DNA from: Phyllobacterium sp. 628
Lineage (GTDB): Bacteria; Pseudomonadota; Alphaproteobacteria; Rhizobiales; Rhizobiaceae
Reading direction: 5' to 3'
Length of the DNA: 64,000 nucleotides
Assembly: GCF_014189505.1 (NCBI RefSeq)
Contig: NZ_CP050301.1
Coordinates: 503,501-567,500 of the forward strand
In this document: positions 47,744 to 60,367 of the stretch, piece after piece
How the letters are laid out: each line of letters opens with the position of its first letter
Numbering within the stretch: position 1 is the stretch's first letter
Made by a program: the position numbers and the translations under genes
The notes under the pieces: model-generated
What the model saw: the letters and a program-made list of their open reading frames with translations, nothing else
Database searches by the model: none
What the model was told of the DNA's origin: nothing

Positions 47744-49075
47744 TTTTCCAATGCAGAACTGCGAGAATACCACATCCAGAATATCTTCAACATCTACATC
47801 GCCGGTAATGCGACCAAGAGCGTGAGAGGCGCGGCGCAGATATTCCGCCCGTACTTCCAATGGTGCTCGTTCGTCAGCAACGGCTTGATTGATTTCCCTG
47901 CTGGTCTCCAGGAGGAGTTCAAGGTGCCGCCGGCGCGTGGGTAGTGGATCGGACAGACTGCCAGCCGCCTTTACAGCACTTGACCGAAGTACGTCGATCA
48001 ATTCCGCCAGGCCGGCGCCCGATTGCGTCGATAGCGTCAAATCAAATCCATCGCGTGATTGATCTCCGCCGATATCGGATTTGGTGCCCACGCTAATAAG
48101 GTTCAAATTTTCCAGATCATTCAGGGCTATTGGCATGGGTGCCGATATATCCGTCAGTACCAGCACGAGATCCGCGGACAATGCGCGATCGAGTGCTTTC
48201 TCTATTCCAATCTTTTCAACCTTCCCTTCTGTTTCGCGCAGTCCAGCAGTGTCCGTAATGAGGACGGGTAAGCCGCCCAGGTCCAGCTTGATCTCGATCA
48301 AATCACGCGTCGTACCGGGCTCATCGGAAACGATCGCGACATCACTTCCGGCCAATGCGTTCAACAGGCTTGATTTACCTGCGTTGGGTGCGCCGACAAT
48401 GACCACGCGAAAGCCGTCGCGTATAATGGCGCCACGCTTTCCATCGGCAACATGCTTTTTAATCCTCTCGGCAAGATCACGCATGGACAACCAAACCTGA
48501 TCTGATACAGAGCCCGGCACATCGGATTCATCAGCGAAATCCAGCTCAGCTTCGATGAGTGCGCGGGCCCGGATCATTTCCGTACGCCAGGAGGAATAAA
48601 GTTTTACCTGCGAACCCGATGCGATTTGTAATGCGAGCCGCCTTTGCGCGTCGGTCTCCGCAGCAATTAAATCAGCGAGCCCCTCCGCCACAGTCAGATC
48701 GAACTTCCCATTGGCAAAGGCGCGACGCGTAAACTCTCCAGCTTCTGCCAAGCGACAGTTATCGAACGTATATAGCAGGGAGATCATCGCGTCGACGATA
48801 GCTCGTCCACCATGCAGGTGCAACTCGGCACAATCCTCACCGGTAAAACTGTTGGGATTGGGGAAGAACAACACAAGTCCGCGGTCAACCAAGTTATCCT
48901 CGCGATCCCTAAGCGCACGCAAATCCGCCCGGCGCGGTGAAGGAAGTTTACCACATATCGTTTCGACAACGAATCGAGTCTCGGAACCGGATATGCGAAT
49001 AACCGCAACACCGGATGGCAAGCGTCCGCTCGATAAGGCGAAAATCGTTTCACCGAAATTATGGTTTTGTTTCAT
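47741..49075 (-). CDS. mnmE: tRNA modification GTPase MnmE
   Basis: 444-residue GTPase partner of MnmG. An N-terminal folate-binding domain, a G domain with GAPNAGKSSL, DEPGTTRD and DTAGLRET, and the C-terminal FCIGK that holds the catalytic Cys. Confidence 0.97.
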   Translation of the reverse strand: MKQNHNFGETIFALSSGRLPSGVAVIRISGSETRFVVETICGKLPSPRRADLRALRDREDNLVDRGLVLFFPNPNSFTGEDCAELHLHGGRAIVDAMISLLYTFDNCRLAEAGEFTRRAFANGKFDLTVAEGLADLIAAETDAQRRLALQIASGSQVKLYSSWRTEMIRARALIEAELDFADESDVPGSVSDQVWLSMRDLAERIKKHVADGKRGAIIRDGFRVVIVGAPNAGKSSLLNALAGSDVAIVSDEPGTTRDLIEIKLDLGGLPVLITDTAGLRETEGKVEKIGIEKALDRALSADLVLVLTDISAPMPIALNDLENLNLISVGTKSDIGGDQSRDGFDLTLSTQSGAGLAELIDVLRSSAVKAAGSLSDPLPTRRRHLELLLETSREINQAVADERAPLEVRAEYLRRASHALGRITGDVDVEDILDVVFSQFCIGK

Positions 49076-49148
49076 TTGCTGGAACCCGCGTCTAAACTAA
49101 CGCCTTGATAGCCCTCGCGGCGATTTTCGGAAAGATCAGGAGCGTTTA

Positions 49149-51166
<2,018 letters not shown>

Positions 51167-51170
<4 letters not shown>

Positions 51171-52432
51171 GTATTCATCGAATCGAAGAACTCGCCATTT
51201 GTCTTGGTCTGCTTGAGCTTATCGATGAGGAATTCGATTGCATCGGTGGTACCCATCGGTGCCAGAATGCGGCGTAGAACAAAGATTTTCTGCAGATCCT
51301 GACGCGGTACGAGCAGGTCTTCCTTACGTGTGCCGGACTTGAGAATATCCATTGATGGGAAGATGCGCTTATCGGCAACCTTGCGATCCAGCACGATTTC
51401 CGAATTGCCCGTACCCTTGAATTCTTCAAAGATCACTTCGTCCATACGGCTGCCCGTATCGATCAGCGCAGTCGCGATAATCGTCAGCGAGCCGCCTTCT
51501 TCAATGTTACGGGCGGCACCGAAGAAACGCTTAGGGCGCTGCAGTGCATTGGCATCCACACCACCAGTCAAAACCTTGCCGGATGATGGAACAACCGTGT
51601 TGTAGGCACGGCCAAGACGGGTAATCGAATCGAGCAGAATGACAACGTCGCGGCCATGTTCAACAAGGCGCTTGGCCTTTTCAATGACCATCTCGGCAAC
51701 CTGAACGTGGCGCGAAGCTGGTTCGTCGAATGTGGATGAAACAACTTCACCCTTCACGGAGCGCTGCATGTCCGTCACTTCTTCCGGACGTTCATCGATC
51801 AGAAGAACGATGAGATAGCATTCCGGATGGTTTGCCGTGATGGAATGGGCAATATTCTGCAAGAGAACAGTCTTACCGGTTCTGGGTGGGGCCACGATAA
51901 GGCCGCGCTGGCCTTTACCGAGTGGCGCAACCAGATCGATAACGCGCGCCGACAGGTCTTTGGTCGTCGGATTTTCCAGTTCCATCTTGAAGCGCTCATT
52001 GGGGTAGAGCGGCGTCAAATTGTCGAAATGGATCTTGTGGCGGATTTTTTCCGGGTCTTCGAAGTTGATCGTGTTGACCTTGAGAAGGGCGAAATAACGC
52101 TCACCTTCCTTGGGACCACGGATCGGTCCTTCGACTGTATCACCGGTTTTCAGTGAAAACCGCCGGATTTGTGATGGTGAAATATAGATATCATCGGGAC
52201 CGGGGAGATAGTTGGCATTGGCAGAACGCATAAAGCCGAAGCCATCCTGCAATATCTCGACCACGCCTTCGCCGATAATTTCGACATCCTGGGAGGCCAG
52301 TTTCTTCAAGATCGCAAACATCAATTCCTGTTTGCGCATGACACTGGCGTTTTCGACTTCCAGTGTTTCAGCAAAAGCCAGTAGATCCACCGGCGTCTTG
52401 TTCTTGAGTTCTTGTAGTTTCATTTCCTGCAT
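51167..52432 (-). CDS. rho: Transcription termination factor Rho
   Basis: 421-residue hexameric RNA helicase. N-terminal RNA-binding domain with [11 protein letters not shown]-loop [11 protein letters not shown] and [11 protein letters not shown] in the ATPase core, Q-loop [14 protein letters not shown]. Starts [11 protein letters not shown]4 (52423) also possible. The 196-bp gap to hemJ probably holds the rho promoter and leader; I see no clear hairpin. Confidence 0.98.
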
Positions 52433-52628
52433 GTGTGCGGAACTCTTAATTTTATAGGTTTGAAATGGGGAAGGGAAATGACGATGCCGGAATGCAGTGC
52501 CACGTATGAATGGCAGAGGATGCTATGGCGGTATTTCCAGAGAAGAGCCCCTATCTAGCCAATCGTGACTGTAAGGGCAAGAGGTTTCATGAGTGGTATT
52601 GATGTCAGACAGTAAATTTATTGATCAA

Positions 52629-53156
52629 TCAAAATGGCTTTATGATGACCATGACGACAATAATGATCATAAGTACAGTCGGTACTTCATTCATCATACG
52701 CCAGAAGCGGGCAGGTTTCTCATTACGATCCTCCGCAAACATCCGGACAGCTTTGGAAAAGTAACCATGGATGCCGGAAAGGATAAGAACTGCCAGAAAT
52801 TTAACGTGGAACCAGCCGTCCATATAGGCCGTGGTTTTCCACGCCAGCCAAAGCCCTGCCCCCCATGTAACGATCATCGCCGGTGTGATAATCGCCTTGA
52901 GCAGCCGGCGCTCCATGACTTTGAAGGTTTCCGATTGGACAGAGCCCTTTTCTGCAGCATAGTGATAAACAAAAAGCCGCGGCAGATAGAGCATTCCCGC
53001 CATCCATGAAATCACAGCAATCACGTGCAATGCCTTGACCCAGAGATAGGCTCTATCCGGATAAAGATAAACCAGAACAACAACAACCAAAGCCAGAATA
53101 CCAGCAATTGCCATGGCCGTCGGGGCGGTTTTCTTCGGTGTCTGGGTAGTACTCAT
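52629..53156 (-). CDS. hemJ: Protoporphyrinogen oxidase HemJ
   Basis: 175-residue membrane protein of the HemJ/CopD-like family, with four to five helices, that oxidises protoporphyrinogen IX late in haem synthesis. Key features: HVIAVISWMAGMLYLPRLFVYH with the conserved His, GAGLWLAWK and GWFHVKFLAVLILSGIHGYF. MSTTQTP at 53156 lies 7 bases after AGGA. Between hemE and rho, as in other relatives. Confidence 0.93.
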   Translation of the reverse strand: MSTTQTPKKTAPTAMAIAGILALVVVVLVYLYPDRAYLWVKALHVIAVISWMAGMLYLPRLFVYHYAAEKGSVQSETFKVMERRLLKAIITPAMIVTWGAGLWLAWKTTAYMDGWFHVKFLAVLILSGIHGYFSKAVRMFAEDRNEKPARFWRMMNEVPTVLMIIIVVMVIIKPF

Positions 53157-53193
53157 CATCTTGTCCTTCGACACAGTGCATTTCAGTTTTTGG

Positions 53194-54225
53194 TCAGTTT
53201 TTGGCGGTCGCCTGCCGCACACGGGCAACCATCTGTTCAACGTGCGAGACCGGAGCATCCGGGGTAATGCCGTGACCAAGATTGAAAATCAGTGGTCCAT
53301 GCCCGAGACCGTCCAGAATGGCATCCACACCGTCATCAAGCGCCTTGCCTCCGGCAACAACGCGCAGTGGATCAAGATTTCCTTGAACCGCGCCGCCGCC
53401 CTGTAGTGACGATGCCAGCGAAAGCGGCACTGTCCAGTCGAGACCCAGTGCCGTAACACCCGTGCGCTCGCGATAGTTCACGTAAAGCGCTCCAGCAGCT
53501 TTTGGAAATCCGATAATTGGCACGTCGGGATGAACGGCACGCACCCTTTTGACGATCCGCGCTACCGGAGCGATACAGAATTGCTCGAAGCAGGCTTCAT
53601 CGAGAACACCTGACCAGGAGTCGAAAATCTGCACAGCATCGGCGCCGGCATTGATTTGCTGGATCAGATAGTCGGCTGAAACATCAGCCAGTTCATCCAA
53701 GAGTTTCTGGAAGGCTTCGGGGTTGCGATAGGCGAACAAACGGGCCGGCGCCTGATCCGGCGTACCATGACCGGCGATCATATAAGTCGCAACGGTCCAG
53801 GGAGCCCCACAGAAGCCAAGCAGCGTTGTTTCAGCTGGCAGCTGTTGTCGAAGCAGCCTGATCGTCTCATAGACCGGCTCCAGCCTCTCTACGGCCCCAT
53901 TCGGTTCCAGCCAGAAGATACCGTCCGCATCAATCGGCGTCATGATTGGTCCACGCCCTTCTTCAAAGCGAAGATCCCGGCCAAGGGCGTGCGGTACAAC
54001 AAGAATATCAGAGAACATGATTGCCGCGTCAAAACCGAAACGTCGGATTGGCTGCATTGTCACTTCAACCGCAAGATCCGGCGAATAGCACAGGTCCAGA
54101 AAACTTCCGGCGTTCTTTCTTACTTCCCTGTACTCAGGGAGATAGCGTCCAGCTTGACGCATCATCCAGATGGGAGGCGGAAAGACTGTCTCGCCTCTAA
54201 GGACTTTCATCACTTTGCGAACCAT
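53194..54225 (-). CDS. hemE: Uroporphyrinogen decarboxylase
   Basis: 343-residue haem-pathway enzyme. Signatures [20 protein letters not shown] and [16 protein letters not shown]. Its start borders the oriC region. In Caulobacter the origin lies beside hemE as well. Confidence 0.98.
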   Translation of the reverse strand: MVRKVMKVLRGETVFPPPIWMMRQAGRYLPEYREVRKNAGSFLDLCYSPDLAVEVTMQPIRRFGFDAAIMFSDILVVPHALGRDLRFEEGRGPIMTPIDADGIFWLEPNGAVERLEPVYETIRLLRQQLPAETTLLGFCGAPWTVATYMIAGHGTPDQAPARLFAYRNPEAFQKLLDELADVSADYLIQQINAGADAVQIFDSWSGVLDEACFEQFCIAPVARIVKRVRAVHPDVPIIGFPKAAGALYVNYRERTGVTALGLDWTVPLSLASSLQGGGAVQGNLDPLRVVAGGKALDDGVDAILDGLGHGPLIFNLGHGITPDAPVSHVEQMVARVRQATAKN

Positions 54226-54638
54226 TCCGTCTCTCTCCGGTTATCTCTTACAAAAAAGAAAATTTGATATTTTCTGATTTTCTAATTCTTAGAGTCTGTT
54301 TGAATCGGGAATTACCATATTGCCAGCATTTCCCCACAGCCCAAGATTGGCATTCAAATACGGGAAAACCATAAAGCAAAAACAGGAATAAACGGAATAG
54401 ATGATAATTTATTATATATATCAATAATCTAACGTTGTTTCGCCTGTGAATATCTGTGTGGAAAACAACGGAATAAAGGACGAAGAGTCGCAACAATCCC
54501 CAGATCGAGGCAAGCCTGTGAAGAGTCATCCACATGTGCCCTCGCTGTGGATGACTTGCCAATGATTCACATGGCTGCCATTGCTTGGCCGGGATCGGGA
54601 GTTTTCTCCCCAGTCATCAACAGGGTGTGGAGTTTTCT
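54226..54638. other. Probable chromosomal replication origin (oriC)
   Basis: A 413-bp non-coding AT-rich segment between hemE and ppsR. DnaA-box-like 9-mers with 8 of 9 matches to TTATCCACA: TCATCCACA (54526-54534), its mirror at 54546-54554, and TTTTCCACA (minus, 54457-54465). Weaker ones lie at 54330-54338 and 54445-54453. AT-rich melting-type segments lie at 54250-54290 and 54401-54428. GANTC sites: 54292, 54302, 54485, 54523, 54564. The context (hemE, mnmG, parAB, parS) is that of alphaproteobacterial origins. No full 9/9 box was seen. Confidence 0.8.
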
Positions 54639-55460
54639 GTGACAAAACCAGTGAACTACTTCCATCTTCACATGATTTCTGATGCGACTGGAGAGACTCT
54701 CCTCGCGGCTGGCCGTGCCGCCGCTGCGCAATATGTCCATGCGCGGGCTATTGAGCACGTTTATCCGCTTATCCGCACCGAAAAGCAGATCAAGAAGGTG
54801 TTGGATGGTATCGATGCCGAGCCTGGCATTGTTCTCTATACGATTGTGGACCAACGCCTCGCGGCAATGATCGATGAAAGCTGCGCTGCCATCGGCGTTC
54901 CCTGTGTGTCGGTGCTTGAACCGGTTCTTAGTATATTTCAGTCTTATCTTGGCGCCCCGGCCGGCCGCCGTGTTGGTGCGCAGCACGTTCTCAATGCCGA
55001 ATATTTTCGCCGGATTGACGCGCTGAATTTCACAATGGAGCACGATGATGGCCAGCTCCCGCTCGATATCGAAGAAGCCGATGTCATTCTGATTGGAATT
55101 TCTCGCACATCGAAAACCCCGACGAGCATTTATCTTGCAAATCGCGGCATCAAGACCGCCAATGTGCCCATCGTACCGGGTGTGCCGATTGCTGATGTGC
55201 TGATCAATGCGGAAAGGCCGCTTATTGTCGGGCTTATCGCTTCAGCCGAACGTATCTCACAAGTTCGGCAGCACCGCGCTCTCGGAGCAACGCCGGGTTT
55301 TGATACGGATCACTATCTCGACCGGGCTAATATCATTGAAGAGCTTTCTTATGCGCGGCAGATTTGCCATCGCTACAATTGGCCGATGATTGATGTATCG
55401 CGCCGCTCCATAGAAGAAACAGCTGCGGCTGTTCTTGCCCTGCGTTCTCAAGGGCGATAA
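54639..55460 (+). CDS. ppsR: Pyruvate,phosphate dikinase / PEP synthase regulatory protein
   Basis: 273-residue bifunctional Ser/Thr kinase and pyrophosphorylase (DUF299) that controls PPDK or PEP synthase by phosphorylating it. [22 protein letters not shown] at the N-terminus; P-loop-like [15 protein letters not shown]. Starts with GTG at 54639 (GGAG 6 bases upstream); a longer frame from 54585 would reach into oriC. Leads an operon away from the origin. Confidence 0.93.
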   Translation: MTKPVNYFHLHMISDATGETLLAAGRAAAAQYVHARAIEHVYPLIRTEKQIKKVLDGIDAEPGIVLYTIVDQRLAAMIDESCAAIGVPCVSVLEPVLSIFQSYLGAPAGRRVGAQHVLNAEYFRRIDALNFTMEHDDGQLPLDIEEADVILIGISRTSKTPTSIYLANRGIKTANVPIVPGVPIADVLINAERPLIVGLIASAERISQVRQHRALGATPGFDTDHYLDRANIIEELSYARQICHRYNWPMIDVSRRSIEETAAAVLALRSQGR

Positions 55461-55489
55461 CGAAACGTCCAAAAACACAAAGAGATCAT

Positions 55490-56083
55490 ATGGACATTAT
55501 CCTAGCCTCCAAAAGCCCATTCCGGGCAATGCTCCTGAAAAATGCAGGCGTCTCCTTTACGGCTCAATCGGCCAATATTGATGAACGCGCCGTCGAAGCG
55601 CCTCTCTATAAGACCGGCGCGACACCGGAAGATGTTGCTTTGGTTCTGGCAGAAGCAAAGGCGCTGGATGTCAGTGAACGCAATCCGGGCGCATTGATTA
55701 TAGGTTCCGACCAGACATTGTCGCTGGGCGATGAAGTTCTCCATAAACCAGAAGATATGGAAGCCGCGCGTCGCCAGTTGCTTAAGCTCTCCGGTCAAAC
55801 CCATCATCTCAACAGTGCAATTGTGCTGGTCAAAGATGGAGAGACAATCTGGCGTCACGTTTCCGTTGCGCGGATGACCTTGCGCGACCTTGATCCGGCA
55901 TTTATCGGCCGCCATCTGGCGCGGGTGGGCAAGACAGCGCTGCAAAGTGTCGGGGCCTATCAATATGAAGGTGAAGGTGTGCAGCTGTTTGAAAAGGTCG
56001 ACGGGGATTATTTCACGATTGTCGGTCTCCCTTTGCTTCCACTCCTGAGTGAACTGCGCCGGGAGGGAGCAATTGATGGTTAG
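55490..56083 (+). CDS. maf: Maf-like nucleotide pyrophosphatase
   Basis: 197-residue house-cleaning nucleotide pyrophosphatase (Maf family). [35 protein letters not shown] and [13 protein letters not shown] are typical. Its end overlaps the start of aroE by 8 bases. Confidence 0.94.
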   Translation: MDIILASKSPFRAMLLKNAGVSFTAQSANIDERAVEAPLYKTGATPEDVALVLAEAKALDVSERNPGALIIGSDQTLSLGDEVLHKPEDMEAARRQLLKLSGQTHHLNSAIVLVKDGETIWRHVSVARMTLRDLDPAFIGRHLARVGKTALQSVGAYQYEGEGVQLFEKVDGDYFTIVGLPLLPLLSELRREGAIDG

Positions 56084-56933
56084 CAGTCCGCGCGCTTTCG
56101 TTACAGGTTTTCCCATCCGTCATTCGCGCTCGCCGCTTATCCATGGATATTGGCTGAAACAGCTGGGACTGGAGGGTACCTATCAGGCGATCGAAGTTGC
56201 ACCGGAGGGCTTTGCTGATTTCGTCCGTTCGTTACGGGACAATAATTATGCCGGGGGTAACGTAACGCTGCCACACAAGGAGAACGCTTTTTCTCTATGC
56301 GAACGGCCGGATGCCGTTGCCGAAGAAATTGGTGCCGTCAACACATTATGGTTTGAAGACGGCGTTCTTCATGGCGGCAATACGGATACCTACGGCTTTA
56401 TGGCCAATCTCGACGCGCTTAGTCCGGGATGGAGCCAAAGAAAGAGTGCTTTGGTGTTAGGCGCCGGCGGCGCGAGCCGTGCAGTCATTTCTGCGCTGAA
56501 GCAGCGCGGCTTTACCGATATACGGATCGTGAACCGGACGCTTGAACGCGCGCAAGAGCTGGCCGACACGTTTGGTATTGTCGGCGGCGCCCATGAATGG
56601 AACAGCATTCCGGAATTGCTGAAGGGTGCGCAGCTGATCGTCAATACCACCTCGCTTGGTATGCAGGGCAAGGATGATCTTGCCATTGACCTGACGGAAG
56701 CAGACGCGGATGCGCTGGTGACCGATATTGTTTACGTGCCGCTGGAAACACCGCTTTTGCGGGCCGCGCGTGCTCGCGGTCTGGCAACGGCTGATGGTTT
56801 GGGCATGCTGCTGCATCAGGCGGTGCCAGGTTTCGAATACTGGTTCGGCAAAAGACCTGAGGTAACAGCGGAACTGCGCGCTCTTGTTCTTGCGGATATG
56901 GATCAAGCCGCAACAACGGGAGGCGCAAAATGA
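56076..56933 (+). CDS. aroE: Shikimate dehydrogenase
   Basis: 285 residues, NADP-dependent. Shikimate-binding [28 protein letters not shown] (catalytic Lys), NTDTYGF, and the NADP loop GAGGASRAV with the NRT motif (VNRTLERA). ATG at 56076 overlaps maf; ends in ATGA overlap with coaE. Confidence 0.97.
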   Translation: MVSSPRAFVTGFPIRHSRSPLIHGYWLKQLGLEGTYQAIEVAPEGFADFVRSLRDNNYAGGNVTLPHKENAFSLCERPDAVAEEIGAVNTLWFEDGVLHGGNTDTYGFMANLDALSPGWSQRKSALVLGAGGASRAVISALKQRGFTDIRIVNRTLERAQELADTFGIVGGAHEWNSIPELLKGAQLIVNTTSLGMQGKDDLAIDLTEADADALVTDIVYVPLETPLLRAARARGLATADGLGMLLHQAVPGFEYWFGKRPEVTAELRALVLADMDQAATTGGAK

Positions 56934-57514
56934 TCGTGCTTGGCCTCACCGGTTCCATCGGTATGGGAAAATCTACTGCCGCCCAGATGTTCATGGATGC
57001 GGGTATTCCTGTCTATTCCGCCGATGAGACAGTACATAGGCTCTACGCGGGCAAAGCTGCTCCGCTGATTGAAAAAGCATTTCCAGGAACAACGAACAAT
57101 GGCGTGGTTGATCGTGTCAAACTATCGAAAGCGGTTGTCGGCAACCCGGAGGCGTTGAAGGAACTTGAAACCATCGTACATCCGCTGGTTCGTTCAGAAG
57201 AAAACGCGTTTCGCGACCAAGCCAATTCCCAAGGTGCAAAGCTCATCGTTATCGACATTCCCTTGCTGTTCGAAACTGGTGGCGACAAACGGGTCGATAA
57301 AATTTTGGTGGTGAGCGCACCTCCCGAGGTACAGCGAAAGCGCGTCCTCACGCGTCCTGACATGACGCCGGAAAAGCTGGATGCTATTCTGGCGCGTCAG
57401 ACTCCTGATGCCGAGAAACGCCAGCGTGCGGATTTCCTCATCAATACGAACCAGGGTTTTGATGCGACGAGGGTCCAGATCGAAGAGATTATACGCGTTC
57501 TCACGCATTCCTGA
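56930..57514 (+). CDS. coaE: Dephospho-CoA kinase
   Basis: 194 residues; last enzyme of CoA synthesis. P-loop [12 protein letters not shown], then the conserved [10 protein letters not shown] and [14 protein letters not shown]. Coupled to aroE. Confidence 0.97.
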   Translation: MIVLGLTGSIGMGKSTAAQMFMDAGIPVYSADETVHRLYAGKAAPLIEKAFPGTTNNGVVDRVKLSKAVVGNPEALKELETIVHPLVRSEENAFRDQANSQGAKLIVIDIPLLFETGGDKRVDKILVVSAPPEVQRKRVLTRPDMTPEKLDAILARQTPDAEKRQRADFLINTNQGFDATRVQIEEIIRVLTHS

Positions 57515-57592
57515 TCAAGATAGGTGGGAAACCATCGTCGCGGTCTTGCATGACTTGGGCAGTTCATGAAATTTGGATCAAAAGGTGATTCC

Positions 57593-58300
57593 ATGCGCGA
57601 GATCATATTCGATACGGAAACCACAGGGCTTGACCGGCTGGATGATCGTGTCATCGAAATCGGCGGCGTCGAGATGGTCAACCGATTCCCCACGGGCAAG
57701 ACATTTCATGTTTTGATCAATCCGGATGGCAAACAAGTGCATCCTGATGCGCTTGCTGTTCACGGCATCAGCAATGAAAGCCTGAAGGACAAACCGGTTT
57801 TCGCAGGGATCGTCGATGAGTTCCTGGCGTTTATCGACGGCGCCAAGCTGATCGCGCACAATGCGACATTCGACATGGGCTTTATCAATGCTGAGTTCAA
57901 CCGGCTTGGTCATCCGCCGATCAACAATGACCGCGTCATTGATACGCTGGCACTGGCTCGCCGCAAGCATCCGATGGGCCCAAACTCGCTGGATGCGCTT
58001 TGCCGGCGTTATGGCATCAACAACAGTCATCGCACGCTGCATGGCGCGCTGCTCGATTCGCAGCTGCTGGCCGAAGTTTATATTGAGCTCATTGGCGGCA
58101 AACAGGCTGCCTTGGGCCTCACTGCGACAGAACAGTCGGATAACAAGCGTACGGTCGCCACCGAAACGGTTGTTATCATCGCCCAGCGTGCCATTCCGCT
58201 TCCACCTCGTCTAACCGAGATGGAGATATTGGCGCACGCGAAGCTGGTTGAGAAGATTGGCGAAAAAGCCATCTGGAACGAACGCATCCCAGCGATTTGA
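57593..58300 (+). CDS. dnaQ: DNA polymerase III epsilon subunit (3'-5' proofreading)
   Basis: 235-residue DEDDh exonuclease. Exo I is IFDTETTGLD (Asp7, Glu9), Exo II NATFDMGFINAE, Exo III HRTLHGALLDSQLLAEVY. A C-terminal tail binds the polymerase. The start MREIIFDTETTG follows AAAGG at suitable spacing; a 9-codon longer frame also exists. Confidence 0.96.
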   Translation: MREIIFDTETTGLDRLDDRVIEIGGVEMVNRFPTGKTFHVLINPDGKQVHPDALAVHGISNESLKDKPVFAGIVDEFLAFIDGAKLIAHNATFDMGFINAEFNRLGHPPINNDRVIDTLALARRKHPMGPNSLDALCRRYGINNSHRTLHGALLDSQLLAEVYIELIGGKQAALGLTATEQSDNKRTVATETVVIIAQRAIPLPPRLTEMEILAHAKLVEKIGEKAIWNERIPAI

Positions 58301-58313
58301 GATCCTGTGCAAC

Positions 58314-58341
58314 AAAAAACCCGGGCTTGACCCGGGTTTTT
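58314..58341. terminator. Bidirectional terminator between dnaQ and secB
   Basis: ACCCGGG / CCCGGGT stem with a CTTGA loop; T-run on the plus strand (TTTTTC) and on the minus strand (GGGTTTTTTGTTG). Confidence 0.9.
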
Positions 58342-58365
58342 CAATTCCAAATCCAACGATTGGTT

Positions 58366-58872
58366 TTAGCTGACCATCGACTTGGCCTGTTCCTCGGCCA
58401 TACGCTGCTGGAACATCTGTGCGAAATCAATCGGGTCGATCATCAGTGGCGGGAAGCCGCCATTGCGGGTTGCTTCAGCAATGATCTGACGTGCAAAGGG
58501 AAACAGCAAACGCGGGCATTCGATGAAAAGCAGCGGCAGAAGATGTTCCTGCGGGAAGCCTTCCAGACGGAAAACGCCGCCGTAGACCAGTTCCGCGTTG
58601 AACAGAATATCCTTGCCTTCACCGGCACGTGCCGAAAGCGTGAGTACAACGTCAAAGTCATTCTCGGCAATCGGATTGGCGTTGACGTTCACATTGATGC
58701 TGATGCCGGGAGCCTTGTCGCGCGGACGCAGGGACATTGGCGCACCGGGGCTTTCGAAGGAAAGATCCTTCACATACTGAGCCAGTATGTTCAGTGTCTG
58801 TGGCTGGACGCTCCCATTGCCATTGGTTGCTTCGTTGCCGTTTTCGGCTTTTTCATCAGGCTTTTGAGCCAT
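58366..58872 (-). CDS. secB: Protein-export chaperone SecB
   Basis: 168-residue tetrameric chaperone that keeps preproteins unfolded and hands them to SecA. Core features: [25 protein letters not shown] and [27 protein letters not shown]. Confidence 0.96.
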   Translation of the reverse strand: MAQKPDEKAENGNEATNGNGSVQPQTLNILAQYVKDLSFESPGAPMSLRPRDKAPGISINVNVNANPIAENDFDVVLTLSARAGEGKDILFNAELVYGGVFRLEGFPQEHLLPLLFIECPRLLFPFARQIIAEATRNGGFPPLMIDPIDFAQMFQQRMAEEQAKSMVS

Positions 58873-58988
58873 TGTCTGGAAACCTTCTCTCGTTGCGTCC
58901 GCATCAGCGGTTATCGAATGAATGATGGCTGGCTAGCATGGGAGCCCCAGCGAGGCAAGTCGGGAGGACTTATCCAGACGTGCTAGTC

Positions 58989-59474
58989 CTATTCTTTCGG
59001 GTTCCATGGAGAATCAGGATCAGGCTTTCTCGAATAATCCTCCGGGTCAAGCTCGATCACCCGATCGGCCGGGCGCGTTGCGCCGGGACGTGAGCGGGCA
59101 GGTGCGCCGGAATTCACCACCACAACGCGGCTCTGAACAAAGCGCCAGCCAATATCGCGAACAGCAGGAATAAACAGAAGCAAGCCGATAATGTCGGTGA
59201 TGAAGCCCGGAACGATCAGCAGGAAGGCTGCGAAGAACAGCATCACGCCATGCACGAGTTCACGGCTCGGCGTCCGTCCGGCAGCCGTTTCGCTGCGGAT
59301 TTTTTGCAGAATGCCAAAACCCTGCAAGCGCAACAGGAAAACACCGAGAAAGATGGACAGAATGATCAGGCCAAGCGTCGCCAGAACGCCGATCTTGCTG
59401 CCAACCACAATAAAACCGGCAATTTCCAGAAATGGCAATGCAAGCAGAAACAGGGGCACAAAAGAGGATCGCAA
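58989..59474 (-). CDS. FxsA family membrane protein
   Basis: 161 residues with three to four membrane helices: about 5-25, 27-50 and 75-100, the motif LLRLQGFGILQKIRSE, and a charged C-terminal tail. FxsA homologues influence phage exclusion in E. coli; other roles unknown. Upstream of secB in the same direction. Confidence 0.88.
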   Translation of the reverse strand: MRSSFVPLFLLALPFLEIAGFIVVGSKIGVLATLGLIILSIFLGVFLLRLQGFGILQKIRSETAAGRTPSRELVHGVMLFFAAFLLIVPGFITDIIGLLLFIPAVRDIGWRFVQSRVVVVNSGAPARSRPGATRPADRVIELDPEDYSRKPDPDSPWNPKE

Positions 59475-59665
59475 CTAATTTACCTTTCGAACGACATATC
59501 CGGTTATAATCATACCCGGCGGCAATTTCATGCCTATATATAGGAATGAACATGAGCATTTGTATGATTGCCTTTGGCAATCTATATGTTTTTGGTAATT
59601 CGACAAAAGCTTGATGGCCGAAAAACCAATGGCCGCAGTGAACTTAGGGATGAATGGCAGGCGAC
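59475..59665. promoter_or_regulatory. Divergent fxsA / timA promoter gap
   Basis: A 191-bp AT-rich gap with CCTATATATAGG (about 59532-59543) near its middle; no gene or hairpin with U-tract. Confidence 0.35.
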
Positions 59666-60367
59666 ATGGAATATCTGGACTTCGGAACGATTTTCTTCTT
59701 CGTGGCAGCAGTGGTGATTTTTTTGCAGCTGCGCAAGGTCCTTGGCCGTCGCACTGGCAGCGAGCGCCCGCCATTTAATCCCTATACATCGTCGCGCACG
59801 GCGGAGGTCGAGGATAAGGCTAAGCCTGGCGATAATGTCGTGTCATTGCCACGCCGGGGTGAACCCAAGGAAAACCAGTTCGAGAAGGTGGACACACTGG
59901 CTAAGCCGGGTACGCCACTCAATGATGGTCTTCGCGCTATCCAGAACGCCGATCCGTCGTTCGATCCGGTCAAATTCCTTGATGGATCCAAGATGGCTTA
60001 CGAGATGATTGTCATGTCATTTGCCGATGGAGACCGGAAGACCCTCAAGACACTTCTGTCCCGCGAGGTTTTTGATGGCTTTGTTACCGCCATTACCGAT
60101 CGCGAATCGCGCGGTGAAAAAGTGCAGTCGTCATTTGTCGGTATCAACAAGGCTGAAATCATTGGTGCCGAGATGAAGGGCAGCGAAGCGCATGTTACAG
60201 TGCGTATCGTCAGTGAACTGATTTCGGCGACTGTCGACAAGGATGGCGCTGTCATCGACGGAGACAAGGAATCGGTCGCCGAAGTCAAGGATGTTTGGAC
60301 TTATTCCCGCGACACCCGGTCAAAAGATCCGAATTGGAAGCTCGTCGCCACCGAAGCTGAAGATTGA
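59666..60367 (+). CDS. Tim44/TimA family lipid-anchored-type inner-membrane protein
   Basis: 233 residues: one N-terminal membrane helix (FGTIFFFVAAVVIFLQLRKVLG), a charged linker, then a Tim44-like domain (FLDGSKMAYEMIVMSFADGDRKTL ... DVWTYSRDTRSKDPNWKLVATE). A relative of mitochondrial Tim44 and Caulobacter TimA. It is next to mltA with a stop/start overlap. Confidence 0.91.
   Translation: MEYLDFGTIFFFVAAVVIFLQLRKVLGRRTGSERPPFNPYTSSRTAEVEDKAKPGDNVVSLPRRGEPKENQFEKVDTLAKPGTPLNDGLRAIQNADPSFDPVKFLDGSKMAYEMIVMSFADGDRKTLKTLLSREVFDGFVTAITDRESRGEKVQSSFVGINKAEIIGAEMKGSEAHVTVRIVSELISATVDKDGAVIDGDKESVAEVKDVWTYSRDTRSKDPNWKLVATEAED

Noticed and set aside
54585..54638. Upstream extension of ppsR
   Set aside because: It reaches into oriC from a TTG with no ribosome-binding site; the GTG at 54639 has GGAG at the right distance.
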